This document shows, piece by piece, positions 1 to 8,186 of a stretch of DNA of 64,000 nt. Every line of letters starts with the position of its first letter. Within the stretch, counting starts at the first letter, position 1. Location of the stretch: NCBI GenBank assembly GCA_016718275.1, contig JADKEA010000003.1:1-64000 (forward strand), in the 5' to 3' direction. Position numbers and translations under genes: made by a program. The DNA comes from Candidatus Villigracilis affinis. GTDB taxonomy: Bacteria; Chloroflexota; Anaerolineae; Anaerolineales; Villigracilaceae. Under the pieces are notes generated by a model, which saw only the letters and a program-made list of their open reading frames with translations, was not told the origin of the DNA and searched no databases.

Positions 1-572
1 TGATGGGCATTCTCCGCCATCACGACGATGAACATTACGACCCCCAAAACAGTGTTGCCGTCATGGACGTCTGCATGCATGCGGGGTTCGGCCCCATTCG
101 CGGAAGCCAAAGCACTGCCTCCCTCGTTGTGCTTCTGGATGGCAACACCCCGCTCATTTACGCCACTGGCACATCCGCCCCCTGCACCAGCATTTTCAAA
201 CCGATGTGGATGGACACCGCTTCCTCTCTTAACCTTGGGCCTGCTCCCGCTTCGAAATACGACTCGGCATCGACATATTGGGCTCATGAACGTTTGCACC
301 GCGCTACATTACTGAATTACCCCGAACGCATCAAAACCTACGCTGGCGACCGCGATGAACTTGAAAAGAAATTCATCCAGGAATCGCGCAGACTTGCCAA
401 AGCCTCCGCAAAGGAACGCGCGGAATTCTTGGTACAATGCTTCGATGAAGCCGCACAAGCCGAAGCAGACTGGCTCAAGCGTGTGGAAGCTATTCCTGCT
501 CGAAAGAAAGCCCTGCACTCGATTGCATGGAATACATTCAATAAAAAATCAGAAATGCCGCCTGTTCACTAA
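1..572 (+). CDS. Secernin / peptidase C69-like protein, C-terminal part
   Basis: This is the end of a gene that begins left of the window; the frame is open to the first base and stops at 570-572. The visible part carries the pattern CMHAG...IRGSQSTASLVV...ATGTSAPCTSIFKP, which I recognise from secernin-like members of the Ntn-hydrolase C69 family. The catalytic N-terminal Cys expected in this family would lie outside the window, so activity cannot be judged. The last 100 residues are helical and charged. The stop lies 27 bases before the next gene on the same strand, so the two may be cotranscribed. The family call rests on a remembered motif and is moderate. Confidence 0.6.
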   Translation, partial: MGILRHHDDEHYDPQNSVAVMDVCMHAGFGPIRGSQSTASLVVLLDGNTPLIYATGTSAPCTSIFKPMWMDTASSLNLGPAPASKYDSASTYWAHERLHRATLLNYPERIKTYAGDRDELEKKFIQESRRLAKASAKERAEFLVQCFDEAAQAEADWLKRVEAIPARKKALHSIAWNTFNKKSEMPPVH

Positions 573-599
573 GTGCTTTGGAGGGGAGTTGTCTACTCC

Positions 600-1400
600 A
601 TGAAAATTGACCTGCTCAATTGTCCCGCCTGCGGTTCACCCGTGGATGTTAAGTTCAATCCAAATCAGCCATTTCGCTGCCCTGCCTGCGGTTCGGCTAT
701 TGTCCTGACCAATTGGACAAAAAGCGGAAAGATCATCTGTTCCAGTTGCAATACACTCAACTCTGAATTCAATAAATATTGCGATGCCTGCGATGCTTTG
801 TTGCAGGCTGGGTGCCCCATGTGCTATACCCAAAACAGCCTCACCGACCTGCATTGCAAGAACTGTGGCATTGACCTGCAAAAGGCATGGAGACGGCAAC
901 AATCATGGCTTGCTCAAAGGGAAAAACATGCCAGCGAACGGAAACAGGCGCTGGAAAAGGCCGAACAGGAACACAAAGATTATTTGAACAGATTGTTGCT
1001 GAAATTGAACGAACCCGAAAACCATCCTGAAGCCATTGCAGGAATACGCATTTTTGGAAAAGAAGCGGTTGAGTCCCTGATTCAACTGCTGACCAGTGAA
1101 GACCCTGATGCCCGTTATGGTGCCGCGCAAATTCTTGGTGATATCGGAGATGAGCGGGCAATACCATGCCTGCTTTCGGCCCTTGGCGATAAGGAAATCC
1201 CCGTCCGCTTTTGGGTTGTGGATGCGCTGGGAAAGTTTGGCGACAAGGGAACGATCAACGCCATTGCTGCCATGCTGCAGGATGATAGCGAGGTTGTCAG
1301 AAACATGGCAAAGAACGTGTTGATTCAGATGGGTAGTCCCGAAGCGTTGAAGAAGCTGCAGAAGGAAAGCAGACCCAAATGGTGGTTCCCGTTTTCGTGA
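600..1400 (+). CDS. Zinc-ribbon and HEAT-repeat protein
   Basis: The 266-residue protein starts with two double zinc-ribbon modules (CPACGS...CPACGS, then CSSCNT...CDAC and CPMCYT...CKNC, residues 1-95). A charged helical stretch follows (about 100-145), then HEAT-like helical pairs (about 150-260, seen in AVESLIQLLTSEDPDARYGA and later copies). Such proteins usually act as scaffolds; no enzyme motif is present. I chose the ATG at 600 because GGAGGGGAG lies just upstream and the Cys ligands start directly after it; an open frame from 573 is shorter on support. It is cytosolic by appearance. It converges with the membrane protease on the other strand, with only 18 bases between the stops. Confidence 0.8.
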   Translation: MKIDLLNCPACGSPVDVKFNPNQPFRCPACGSAIVLTNWTKSGKIICSSCNTLNSEFNKYCDACDALLQAGCPMCYTQNSLTDLHCKNCGIDLQKAWRRQQSWLAQREKHASERKQALEKAEQEHKDYLNRLLLKLNEPENHPEAIAGIRIFGKEAVESLIQLLTSEDPDARYGAAQILGDIGDERAIPCLLSALGDKEIPVRFWVVDALGKFGDKGTINAIAAMLQDDSEVVRNMAKNVLIQMGSPEALKKLQKESRPKWWFPFS

Positions 1401-1418
1401 TCGAATGTGTTCCCATTG

Positions 1419-2174
1419 TTATTTTTTTATATCCAGCCCGGTGATCCTTGAAACTGCGCGGTGCAGAAGCATGGTGGGAAGCAGAAGAATCACATGCACG
1501 GTAACGCTTAACCCGAACAGGGTTGCGACTGTACCGAGAAAATCGTTCAACGATGGAGCCAGATTTTCAAGCATCCATGTGCCTGCACCGGCGAAGGTAG
1601 CCAGGGTAAACAGCACCGCTGTCCACAGACCGAGCGGGAGCCAGGCGTGGCGGTCTGATTCAGAGGGCATCATGGTACTGGAAACCACGAACACGAGATA
1701 GAACCACAGGAAGAAATCATTCACCTGCGGCAGATAACCCACCGCCGTCCAAAACAACTCAATTTGACCGTTTGCAAGCAAATCCATAAGTATGCCAAAC
1801 CCGAGGCGATTTAGCCCTGCATAGGCGATGAAGAGCGAGCCTGCGATCAGAGGCGCCAACCCGATCAACGAATCGCGGACCACGTCCGTTTCTTCGGTTT
1901 CCACATAGCCCATTTGCAGGCGGCCATTCGGCAGGGCGGCTGGGATGAGCGAAAAATTTCCTGTCCGCACCCGCAGTAGTTTTGCCATAAGAAAATGGCT
2001 TAACTCATGCAGGAATATACCGGGGAAAAAAAGAACCGAGAACAAACCAATGGTCAATTGCGAGTTGCGGGTAAGAATGATCAGAACCGCTTGAATCTCA
2101 CGATGTAAAAGCCGCTGGAGAAATACCAGCGGCAGGATTAACAGAATGAATAGCAGAAAGCCAGTGAAGGGCAT
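1419..2174 (-). CDS. Membrane zinc metalloprotease, M50-like
   Basis: This 251-residue protein has about six hydrophobic segments and the zinc motif HELSH at residues 56-60 inside a membrane helix, as in site-2 protease (M50) relatives. A later segment with MPSESDRHAW sits where M50 enzymes carry their third metal ligand Asp, though the usual NPDG wording is not matched. The likely role is intramembrane or membrane-proximal proteolysis; the substrate is unknown. The start has no clear Shine-Dalgarno sequence. It lies downstream of tpiA on the same strand with a 51-base gap and may be the last gene of that transcript. Confidence is good for a metalloprotease and lower for the exact family. Confidence 0.7.
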   Translation of the reverse strand: MPFTGFLLFILLILPLVFLQRLLHREIQAVLIILTRNSQLTIGLFSVLFFPGIFLHELSHFLMAKLLRVRTGNFSLIPAALPNGRLQMGYVETEETDVVRDSLIGLAPLIAGSLFIAYAGLNRLGFGILMDLLANGQIELFWTAVGYLPQVNDFFLWFYLVFVVSSTMMPSESDRHAWLPLGLWTAVLFTLATFAGAGTWMLENLAPSLNDFLGTVATLFGLSVTVHVILLLPTMLLHRAVSRITGLDIKK

Positions 2175-2225
2175 GGAGGGAAAAGGATGTGAAAGAGGAA
2201 GGGAAAATTCCTTGATCTTTTGTTT

Positions 2226-2993
2226 TTAGGCCTCTGTGCTTGCGGCGGCCTTTGTGATCGCCACGAATTCATCAATCTTCAGGCTGGCGCCGCCGACGAG
2301 TGCGCCATCGATATCGGGCTGGCTGAAGAATTCATCGGCATTCGCGGAAGTGACCGATCCGCCGTATAACACGCGGATGGCTTGCGCGGTTTCGTTTCCA
2401 AACAATTCTGCGAGCGCAGGGCGGATGACATCTTTGACAACGTCGTTCGCTTCAGGTCCGTTGGAGGCTTTGCCTGTGCCAATGGCCCAGACGGGTTCGT
2501 AAGCTACGATCATGCGTGGGGCATAGGCGGGAGCTACGTCCCTGAGACTCTGGCTCGTTTGAGCAGAGACAATTTCACGGGTAAGTTTGGATTCGTACTG
2601 TTCCAAAGTCTCGCCGACGCAAACGATCGGCACCAAATCCATGGCTTGGGCGGCGAGTAGTTTCCGATTCACGGTCTGGTCGGTTTCTCCAAAATAGGAA
2701 CGCCGCTCTGAGTGACCGAGGATGACGTATCCGCATAATTCCGCGACCATGGCGGGAGAAACTTCGCCGGTGAAGGCGCCTTTTTCCTCCCAGTGCATGT
2801 TCTGTGCGCCAAGGCCGATGCCCGAGCCTTCAAGCAAAGCGGAGGCGGCCATGAGTGACATGAACGGCGGACAGATAACCTTTTCCACGCCTTCGATCTT
2901 GCGCAGTTTCATGCTCATTGTGAATACCAGGTCGCGTGTTTCTGCGATGGTTTTGTTCATTTTCCAATTGCCAGCTACGAGTGGTTTTCGCAT
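2226..2993 (-). CDS. tpiA: Triosephosphate isomerase
   Basis: The enzyme interconverts dihydroxyacetone phosphate and glyceraldehyde 3-phosphate in glycolysis and gluconeogenesis. The 255-residue protein has the family hallmarks in order: AGNWKMN with the active-site Asn and Lys near residue 10, GHSERR with the catalytic His near 97, YEPVWAIGTG with the catalytic Glu near 167, and the phosphate-binding LYGGSV near 210. Length is typical. AAGGA stands ten bases before the ATG. It follows the Ser/Thr kinase gene by 12 bases, so the two are likely cotranscribed. With gap and pgk upstream on the same strand it forms a split glycolytic cluster. Confidence 0.97.
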   Translation of the reverse strand: MRKPLVAGNWKMNKTIAETRDLVFTMSMKLRKIEGVEKVICPPFMSLMAASALLEGSGIGLGAQNMHWEEKGAFTGEVSPAMVAELCGYVILGHSERRSYFGETDQTVNRKLLAAQAMDLVPIVCVGETLEQYESKLTREIVSAQTSQSLRDVAPAYAPRMIVAYEPVWAIGTGKASNGPEANDVVKDVIRPALAELFGNETAQAIRVLYGGSVTSANADEFFSQPDIDGALVGGASLKIDEFVAITKAAASTEA

Positions 2994-3005
2994 TGTGTTT
3001 TTTCC

Positions 3006-4835
3006 TTATTGCATTGTGAGAAGATAGTTGTTTGCCATGAAGACGATCCATTCTGGCATGTTGGGATTGGTTGTAATTGAAAGCAGGATGGCTTTTGTTT
3101 CCGTGGGGTTTCCATCCTTCATGGCGATTTCGGCTTTGAGCAGGGTAATTTCTGGCAGGTTTTGATCGATCTTTTCCGCTTCTGATAAATAGGTTTTTGC
3201 ATCTGTCAGACTGCCGTTGTAGAGTGCGTAACGACTGCGTGCCACAGCGGCGATGAGCGGGTCGATGGTTTCGATCTGTTCGAATTGGAGAACAAGCGGC
3301 ATATCCTTATGGTCAGATGCTTTGTAAACTGCCTGATGCATTTCCGCTCGAACATCAAACGGTACCTGCTGATTTCCATAGCTAAAACAAAGCCGAACAT
3401 AAACAGCGGCTGACGCCACCCAGGCCTCGCGTTGTTTGAAACCTTCAGCGGCTTGTTGAAGAAATTCCTTGTTATCAGGGCCAGCGAGTGTCAGGGCTTC
3501 TTTCATCGAATCTGTTGATTGGCGTACCTGTTTTGCTTCCCAGTAGGCGAAGGCAAGTTGAAGGTGCGCATTGGGGTCCTGTGGATTTTTTACAACCGCG
3601 TCCTTCGCGGCTGTGATCTCAGGCGTTGTGCCTTGCGGGTTAAGGGGAGGAAGCCCGTTGCCGGGGCCACCATTTCCTGGGTTTTGTGCGGGCAATGTCG
3701 GCGGTACAACTTGGGTGGCTGCAGGGAGCCCAGCGGCCAAAGTGGGTGCTTCAGAATTTGCCTGATTAGACAAGCGCGTGGCGCGATTGCTGTTGCGGAT
3801 CGCGAGGAAGGCAACGATGAGGCAGAGAAAGCCAACCACGCCGACGCCGACCCATATCCACGCGAAACCTTTCTTTTTGGCGGGCTCTTTTTCTGATGGT
3901 TTTTCCGCCACGGCGGTTGGCATGCCTGGTTTGGATGTAGTCTGCTCAACCTGCTTCCGCAAATTTGTGGATTGTATGGCGATGGCTGTACCCTGCATGG
4001 GAACGCCAGCTTCTGTCCACGCGTCTTTGAATGCCTGAACCAATTCCTCGGCTGTTTCGTAGCGGTCAATGCGGTCTTTTGCAAGCGCCTTTAATAACAC
4101 CCTTTGAACAGGTTCTGGTACGCTTGGATTTACTTTTCTTGGCAGGGGCAGAGGGGTATAGATATGGTCGTGAATGATCGAGAAGGGAGTATCCGCACTG
4201 AATGGGACCTGCCCCACGACCATTTCATAAAGCATCACGCCGAAAGAATAAATGTCAGTACCAGAGTCGAGGTCTTTCTTACCCATGGCCTGCTCGGGCG
4301 AAATGTACTGCGGTGTTCCCATGATCGAATCAGATGACATGGTCGATTCGCCAGCCTGCGCGATGCGGGCGAGGCCGAAATCAGCCAGATAGATCATTCC
4401 ATCCGCGGCGATCATTACATTGGATGGTTTTACATCGCGATGAAGGATGCCCTGTCTGTGTGCGTATGCCAGGGCATAGCCGATGGAATTCACCACACTC
4501 TCGATCTCTGTCGAGGTCAACGGGCCTTTGTTCAAACGCGCCTTGAGCGTATCGCCCTCGATGTATTTCATCACCAAATAAGGACGCGCTTCGTGTTCGG
4601 AATAATCGTAAATGGGAACGATGTTCGGGTGTTCCAGCTTTGCGACCACCCGTGCTTCACGTTGAAAACGGGAGATAAAGGACTGGTCCTGATTAAACGC
4701 CGGGTGCAAAACTTTTAAAGCCACATAACGGTCAAGCGAGGCATGGTAGGCTTTGAAAACCGTAGCCATACCGCCCTGCCCAAGTTGTTCAAGAATCCGA
4801 TATGGACCGACGTTTTCACCGATGTTGAAGGACAT
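3006..4835 (-). CDS. PknB-like Ser/Thr protein kinase with TPR C-terminus
   Basis: The 609-residue protein has an N-terminal kinase domain (about 10-270) with the Gly-rich loop GQGGMATVFKA, VALK with Lys41, the catalytic loop HRDVKPSN (Asp134), ADFG (Asp152) and GTPQYISPEQ, all intact. A single transmembrane helix lies at about 325-347 after a Lys/Pro-rich linker. The C-terminal half has a Pro/Gly linker and TPR-like helices (about 410-609) that would be outside the cytoplasm. This is the layout of bacterial transmembrane receptor kinases; the ligand is unknown. It precedes tpiA by 12 bases. A decayed copy of its first 90 or so codons and its promoter lies at 6551-6877. Confidence 0.93.
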   Translation of the reverse strand: MSFNIGENVGPYRILEQLGQGGMATVFKAYHASLDRYVALKVLHPAFNQDQSFISRFQREARVVAKLEHPNIVPIYDYSEHEARPYLVMKYIEGDTLKARLNKGPLTSTEIESVVNSIGYALAYAHRQGILHRDVKPSNVMIAADGMIYLADFGLARIAQAGESTMSSDSIMGTPQYISPEQAMGKKDLDSGTDIYSFGVMLYEMVVGQVPFSADTPFSIIHDHIYTPLPLPRKVNPSVPEPVQRVLLKALAKDRIDRYETAEELVQAFKDAWTEAGVPMQGTAIAIQSTNLRKQVEQTTSKPGMPTAVAEKPSEKEPAKKKGFAWIWVGVGVVGFLCLIVAFLAIRNSNRATRLSNQANSEAPTLAAGLPAATQVVPPTLPAQNPGNGGPGNGLPPLNPQGTTPEITAAKDAVVKNPQDPNAHLQLAFAYWEAKQVRQSTDSMKEALTLAGPDNKEFLQQAAEGFKQREAWVASAAVYVRLCFSYGNQQVPFDVRAEMHQAVYKASDHKDMPLVLQFEQIETIDPLIAAVARSRYALYNGSLTDAKTYLSEAEKIDQNLPEITLLKAEIAMKDGNPTETKAILLSITTNPNMPEWIVFMANNYLLTMQ

Positions 4836-4862
4836 ACACTATCTCCGATTGCATTTTTTTAG

Positions 4863-4868
4863 ATTATA
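4863..4868 (-). promoter_or_regulatory. -10 box of the Ser/Thr kinase gene
   Basis: Read on the minus strand this is a perfect TATAAT 28 bases upstream of the kinase ATG. No good -35 box lies at the normal spacing. The same box and its surroundings are repeated at 6820-6825. Confidence 0.45.
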
Positions 4869-4933
4869 GCCGAGTGTCATTAATTTAGGTTGCGCCCATG
4901 TAAATTGTTTGTAAACTGATGTAGAACATAGTT

Positions 4934-5470
4934 TCATTTGCGTTTTATGAAGAAGTAGGCCGCGTATAAAAGCGTCCAAATTGCCAGCATCGCTTGAGTC
5001 TGAAGGGTAAACGATGCATCAGGCAAAATCTTATTGATGATATAAGGAGCAGCAAACGTGACAAGAACAAACCTCACAATTCTGGCGGGGATGCTGACCA
5101 GCAAAAAGAAAACTATGTCTGTGACCTGATGAGCATAACTTGCGTAGATTTTATAAGGTATGCCTGAAATCGGCCCGAATAACATGGCCAGAATTCCCGA
5201 TGTTTTCAAATCGGACATTACTTTTTGAGTATCTTTTATGCGAATTGCCGGTATCGTATGCAGAACTTCGGTTACTTTCTCAATGTTAGCTTGGCCCCAA
5301 TAAAACATAATTGCGCCGCCTGCCATTGCGCCAGCCAGAGCATACAAGCAGGCGACCATGCCATCAGGTACGCCCTGCAGAGCAATGATGCTCAGCCCGA
5401 CATCTGGAACTATAAAAAATAGGGTTGCTTCAGCGAAGCCCCAGAAGAAAGAAATGATGTTTCCAGTCAT
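4934..5470 (-). CDS. Small VTT/YqaA-like membrane protein
   Basis: This 178-residue protein has about five hydrophobic segments and the segment GPISGIPYKIYA followed by SIPARIVRFV, which resembles the VTT (DedA/YqaA) fold that forms a re-entrant loop with conserved Gly, Pro and Arg. Proteins of this group act in lipid scrambling or undecaprenyl/phospholipid recycling in other bacteria; a role here is inference. It starts 9 bases after the cdsA stop with GAGGC as ribosome site. Pairing with CDP-diacylglycerol synthase fits a membrane-lipid role. It is shorter than classic DedA proteins (about 200 residues). Confidence 0.65.
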   Translation of the reverse strand: MTGNIISFFWGFAEATLFFIVPDVGLSIIALQGVPDGMVACLYALAGAMAGGAIMFYWGQANIEKVTEVLHTIPAIRIKDTQKVMSDLKTSGILAMLFGPISGIPYKIYASYAHQVTDIVFFLLVSIPARIVRFVLVTFAAPYIINKILPDASFTLQTQAMLAIWTLLYAAYFFIKRK

Positions 5471-5479
5471 TTTGCCTCG

Positions 5480-6412
5480 TTATGGATAAAGTGCCCCAAA
5501 GTAACGGATCATATGAAAAAAGAGCGGAGCTGCAATGATGAGGCTGTCGATTCTATCGAGAATTCCGCCGTGGCCGGGAATCAGAGTTCCCATGTCTTTG
5601 ATTTTCAAATCCCGCTTGATCAGGCTGATCGTCAGATCGCCCAATTGACTCCCGATGCCCATGATGAGGCCCGTTAGAACAAGCTGCAACGTGCCAAATT
5701 TTGGAAAGGTCGCTTGGAAAAGCCAGGGGAGACACAGTGAAACAACAAGCGCGCCGATGGCTCCTTCCACGGTTTTGTTCGGACTGATATTCTCGCGCAA
5801 TTTATGTTTACCGAAAAATTTTCCAAAATTGTATGCAGAGATATCAGCGATCTGCGTCGCAAAAACCAGGTAAAGGACGTAATTGGCGGCATACGAAGAA
5901 TCCATCAAAAAACTGATGTGGCCAAACATCCAGCCGAAATAAATGAACCCCATTACCCCAAGAGCAATCCCTTTCAATTGCCCTTCCGGACGATTTTGCA
6001 GGATGGGCATCAAAACAATAAGCCCTACCGCATAAACAGGCAGAGCCATGAACATTCCGTATGCACCAAAATATCCGGTGGGCGGGTTGCGAATCAAGGC
6101 AAGGACGCACACAGAAATAATTCCCAGATAAACAATGTTGGCGATCCATTGATTTCGGTCTGGTTGGGTGGCACGCGAAAATTCAATGTAACTAAAAATG
6201 GAGAGTAACGTCACTCCGAGAATGAAAACCACCCTGCCTAAGAGTAGAAACACAAGAAAGAAGGGAATCATTATCAGCCACCCACGGTATATTTTCCACA
6301 CGGAAGATACATCCCTGTGGAATAGTTTATCCAATGCAAACAGGATTAACCCGGCTGTGACCAGCAGCCCGCCGATCAGGCTGAGATAAAGTTTGACGAT
6401 TTCGCTATCCAT
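5480..6412 (-). CDS. cdsA: Phosphatidate cytidylyltransferase
   Basis: The enzyme makes CDP-diacylglycerol from phosphatidate and CTP, the branch point of phospholipid synthesis, in the cytoplasmic membrane. The CdsA signature is complete near the C-terminus: SLIKRDLKIKDMG followed by PGHGGILDRIDS, with the conserved Lys, Asp, His and two Gly. About eight membrane helices precede it. Length (310 residues) is usual. I start at the ATG at 6412; an in-frame TTG at 6436 with GTGAGG before it would add eight residues and cannot be excluded. The gene has no room for its own promoter other than the duplicated kinase promoter just upstream. Confidence 0.93.
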   Translation of the reverse strand: MDSEIVKLYLSLIGGLLVTAGLILFALDKLFHRDVSSVWKIYRGWLIMIPFFLVFLLLGRVVFILGVTLLSIFSYIEFSRATQPDRNQWIANIVYLGIISVCVLALIRNPPTGYFGAYGMFMALPVYAVGLIVLMPILQNRPEGQLKGIALGVMGFIYFGWMFGHISFLMDSSYAANYVLYLVFATQIADISAYNFGKFFGKHKLRENISPNKTVEGAIGALVVSLCLPWLFQATFPKFGTLQLVLTGLIMGIGSQLGDLTISLIKRDLKIKDMGTLIPGHGGILDRIDSLIIAAPLFFHMIRYFGALYP

Positions 6413-6550
6413 TATGACTCTGTACTGTGATGACAATGAGCCTCACCCTTCTAAGGAAAGTGAGGACACTGCCAGAAATGATGATAAGAAGTCCCCATGA
6501 CAATAGATTTGAGATTCCCCATGCATCTGGTAAAATTGTGGACGCAAAAT

Positions 6551-6877
6551 GCTTCGTGTTCGGAATAATCGTAAATGGGAACGATGTTCGGATTGTTCCA
6601 GCTTTGCGACCACCCGTGCTTCACGTTGAAAACGGGAGATAAAGGACTGCAATGGATTAAATGGCGTGTGCAAAAATTTAAAGCCACATAATAAAGGAGG
6701 CATAGTAGGCTTTGAAAACCGTAGCCATACCGCCCTGCCCAAGTTGTTCAGAATCGGAATGGACCGACGTTTTCACCGATGTTGAAGGACATACACTATC
6801 TCCGATTGCATTTTTTTAGATTATAGCCGAGTGTGATTAATTTAGGTTGCACCCATGTAAATTGTTTGTAAACTGAT
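6551..6877 (-). pseudogene. Decayed duplicate of kinase 5' end and promoter
   Basis: This stretch repeats 4588-4920, the upstream region and first 90 or so codons of the Ser/Thr kinase, in the same orientation. By eye the upstream part and first codons (6768-6877 against 4811-4920) differ at only 2 of 110 positions, while the rest of the coding part has many substitutions and several indels. The copy keeps the TATAAT box, ribosome site and ATG, but a deletion creates a TGA after 14 codons (MSFNIGENVGPFRF). It therefore cannot encode a kinase. The two copies flank the cdsA-VTT pair as direct repeats. It may now act as the promoter and leader of cdsA. Confidence 0.9.
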
Positions 6878-6882
6878 ATGTA

Positions 6883-6913
6883 AAGCGGGCGGATGATTTT
6901 CATCCGCCCGCTT
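6883..6913 (-). terminator. Terminator after pgk
   Basis: A perfect 14-bp stem (AAGCGGGCGGATGA and its complement) with a 3-base loop lies 14 bases past the pgk stop, followed by a short T run on the minus strand. It separates pgk from the duplicated kinase promoter. Confidence 0.8.
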
Positions 6914-6926
6914 ATTTGACTCGTAT

Positions 6927-8099
6927 TTATTTGTCGAGCAATGCTGCCACGCCGGGCAACTCTTTTCCTTCAAGGAATTCCAGCGATGCACCGCCGCCTG
7001 TGGAAACATGCGTCATCTGCTTTGCAACGCCAGCCTTCTTGACCGCGCTGGCCGAGTCGCCGCCGCCGATGACTGTGATGGCTTTGGATTCAGCCAACAT
7101 GCGCGCAAGGGCGAATGTGCCTTCGGCAAATTTTGGCATTTCGAAGACGCCAACGGGTCCATTCCAAACGATTAATTTGGCTCCGTCTAAAGTAGCCTGA
7201 TACAAGCTGACGGTTTTCGGCCCTACATCCAGCATGCGCCAGCCTGCGGGAATTTTGTCCACATCCACGGTTTGGGTATTGGCTTCGGCATCGAACTTGT
7301 CTGCGATGATGGCATCCACGGGCAAGACGAGTTTATCGCCGAGTTTGCCGAGCAACGTCTTTGCGGTTTCAAGCGCTTCTGCTTCGACGAGACTATCCTG
7401 CATGTTCAGTCCCTTTGCAGAGAGGAAGGTGTTTGCCATGCCGCCGCCGATGATGAGCTTGTCACATTTTGAGGCAAGGGTTTCAACGACCAGGATCTTA
7501 TCGCTGATCTTCGCGCCGCCGAGAATGGCAATGTAGGGATGTTCGGGGTTGGCAACCGCGCGCCCGAGATATTCGAGTTCCTGCTCCATCAAAAAGCCAG
7601 AAACGGCAGGCAGGAAACGTGCGATCCCTTCGGTGGAGGAGTGGGCGCGATGAGCGGAGCCAAATGCATCGTTGACGTATACGTCGCCTAAAGCGGCCAT
7701 CTGCTTGGCAAGGTCGAGATCGTTCTTTTCCTCGCCTTTGTGGAAGCGTGTGTTTTCGAGCATCAGCACTTCACCTGCCTTCAATTCTTTGGCCATCTTT
7801 TCAACTTCGGGACCAACACAATCGGGCGCCATTTTGACAGGAGTCCCTAACAGGGCTGCCAATGCCTCTGAAGCAGCACGCAGGCTAAACTCAGGGTCTG
7901 GACCGCCTTTTGGTCGCCCGAGATGACTCATCAAAAGCAATGATGCGCCCTGTTCCAAAACATATTTGATGGTCGGCAGTGCGGCTTTGATGCGTTTATC
8001 GTCGGTGACTTTGCCATCTGCCATTGGTACGTTGAAGTCGACACGCATGAGAACGCGTTTATTTTTTAGATCAATGTCTTTGACTGTCTTCTTATTCAT
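6927..8099 (-). CDS. pgk: Phosphoglycerate kinase
   Basis: The enzyme transfers the acyl phosphate of 1,3-bisphosphoglycerate to ADP. The 390-residue protein shows RVDFNVPM near the N-terminus, LMSHLGRP, LENTRFHKGEEKND, the hinge region GGAKISDKI, WNGPVGVFE and the nucleotide loop GGGDSASAV. Length is typical of the monomeric bacterial enzyme. I start at the ATG at 8099 because GGAG stands five bases before it and the protein then begins with MNKKTVKDID, as usual; the open frame runs eight codons further. It follows gap on the same strand, the classic order. Confidence 0.97.
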   Translation of the reverse strand: MNKKTVKDIDLKNKRVLMRVDFNVPMADGKVTDDKRIKAALPTIKYVLEQGASLLLMSHLGRPKGGPDPEFSLRAASEALAALLGTPVKMAPDCVGPEVEKMAKELKAGEVLMLENTRFHKGEEKNDLDLAKQMAALGDVYVNDAFGSAHRAHSSTEGIARFLPAVSGFLMEQELEYLGRAVANPEHPYIAILGGAKISDKILVVETLASKCDKLIIGGGMANTFLSAKGLNMQDSLVEAEALETAKTLLGKLGDKLVLPVDAIIADKFDAEANTQTVDVDKIPAGWRMLDVGPKTVSLYQATLDGAKLIVWNGPVGVFEMPKFAEGTFALARMLAESKAITVIGGGDSASAVKKAGVAKQMTHVSTGGGASLEFLEGKELPGVAALLDK

Positions 8100-8127
8100 A
8101 ATTGCTCCAAATTTTGTAAACATGAAA

Positions 8128-8164
8128 ACAGGTACACAGGTCTGAAAGCGACTTGTGTACCTGT
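8128..8164. promoter_or_regulatory. Hairpin between gap and pgk
   Basis: ACAGGTACACA at 8128 is repeated inverted at 8154-8164 with a 15-base loop. It lies in the 87-base gap between gap and pgk. No long T run follows in either direction, so it is more likely a processing, stabilising or weak attenuating hairpin than a strong terminator. Confidence 0.5.
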
Positions 8165-8186
8165 CTGCTTGTCTACGTATTTACTC

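Noticed and set aside
4934..6412. cdsA-VTT pair as a transposon because of its flanking direct repeats
   Set aside because: There is no transposase or inverted end, and the repeats are copies of a neighbouring gene; a duplication-insertion by recombination explains it better.
6443..6742. Minus-strand open frame of 99 codons
   Set aside because: It is a shifted reading of the decayed kinase duplicate, with no start signal of its own.
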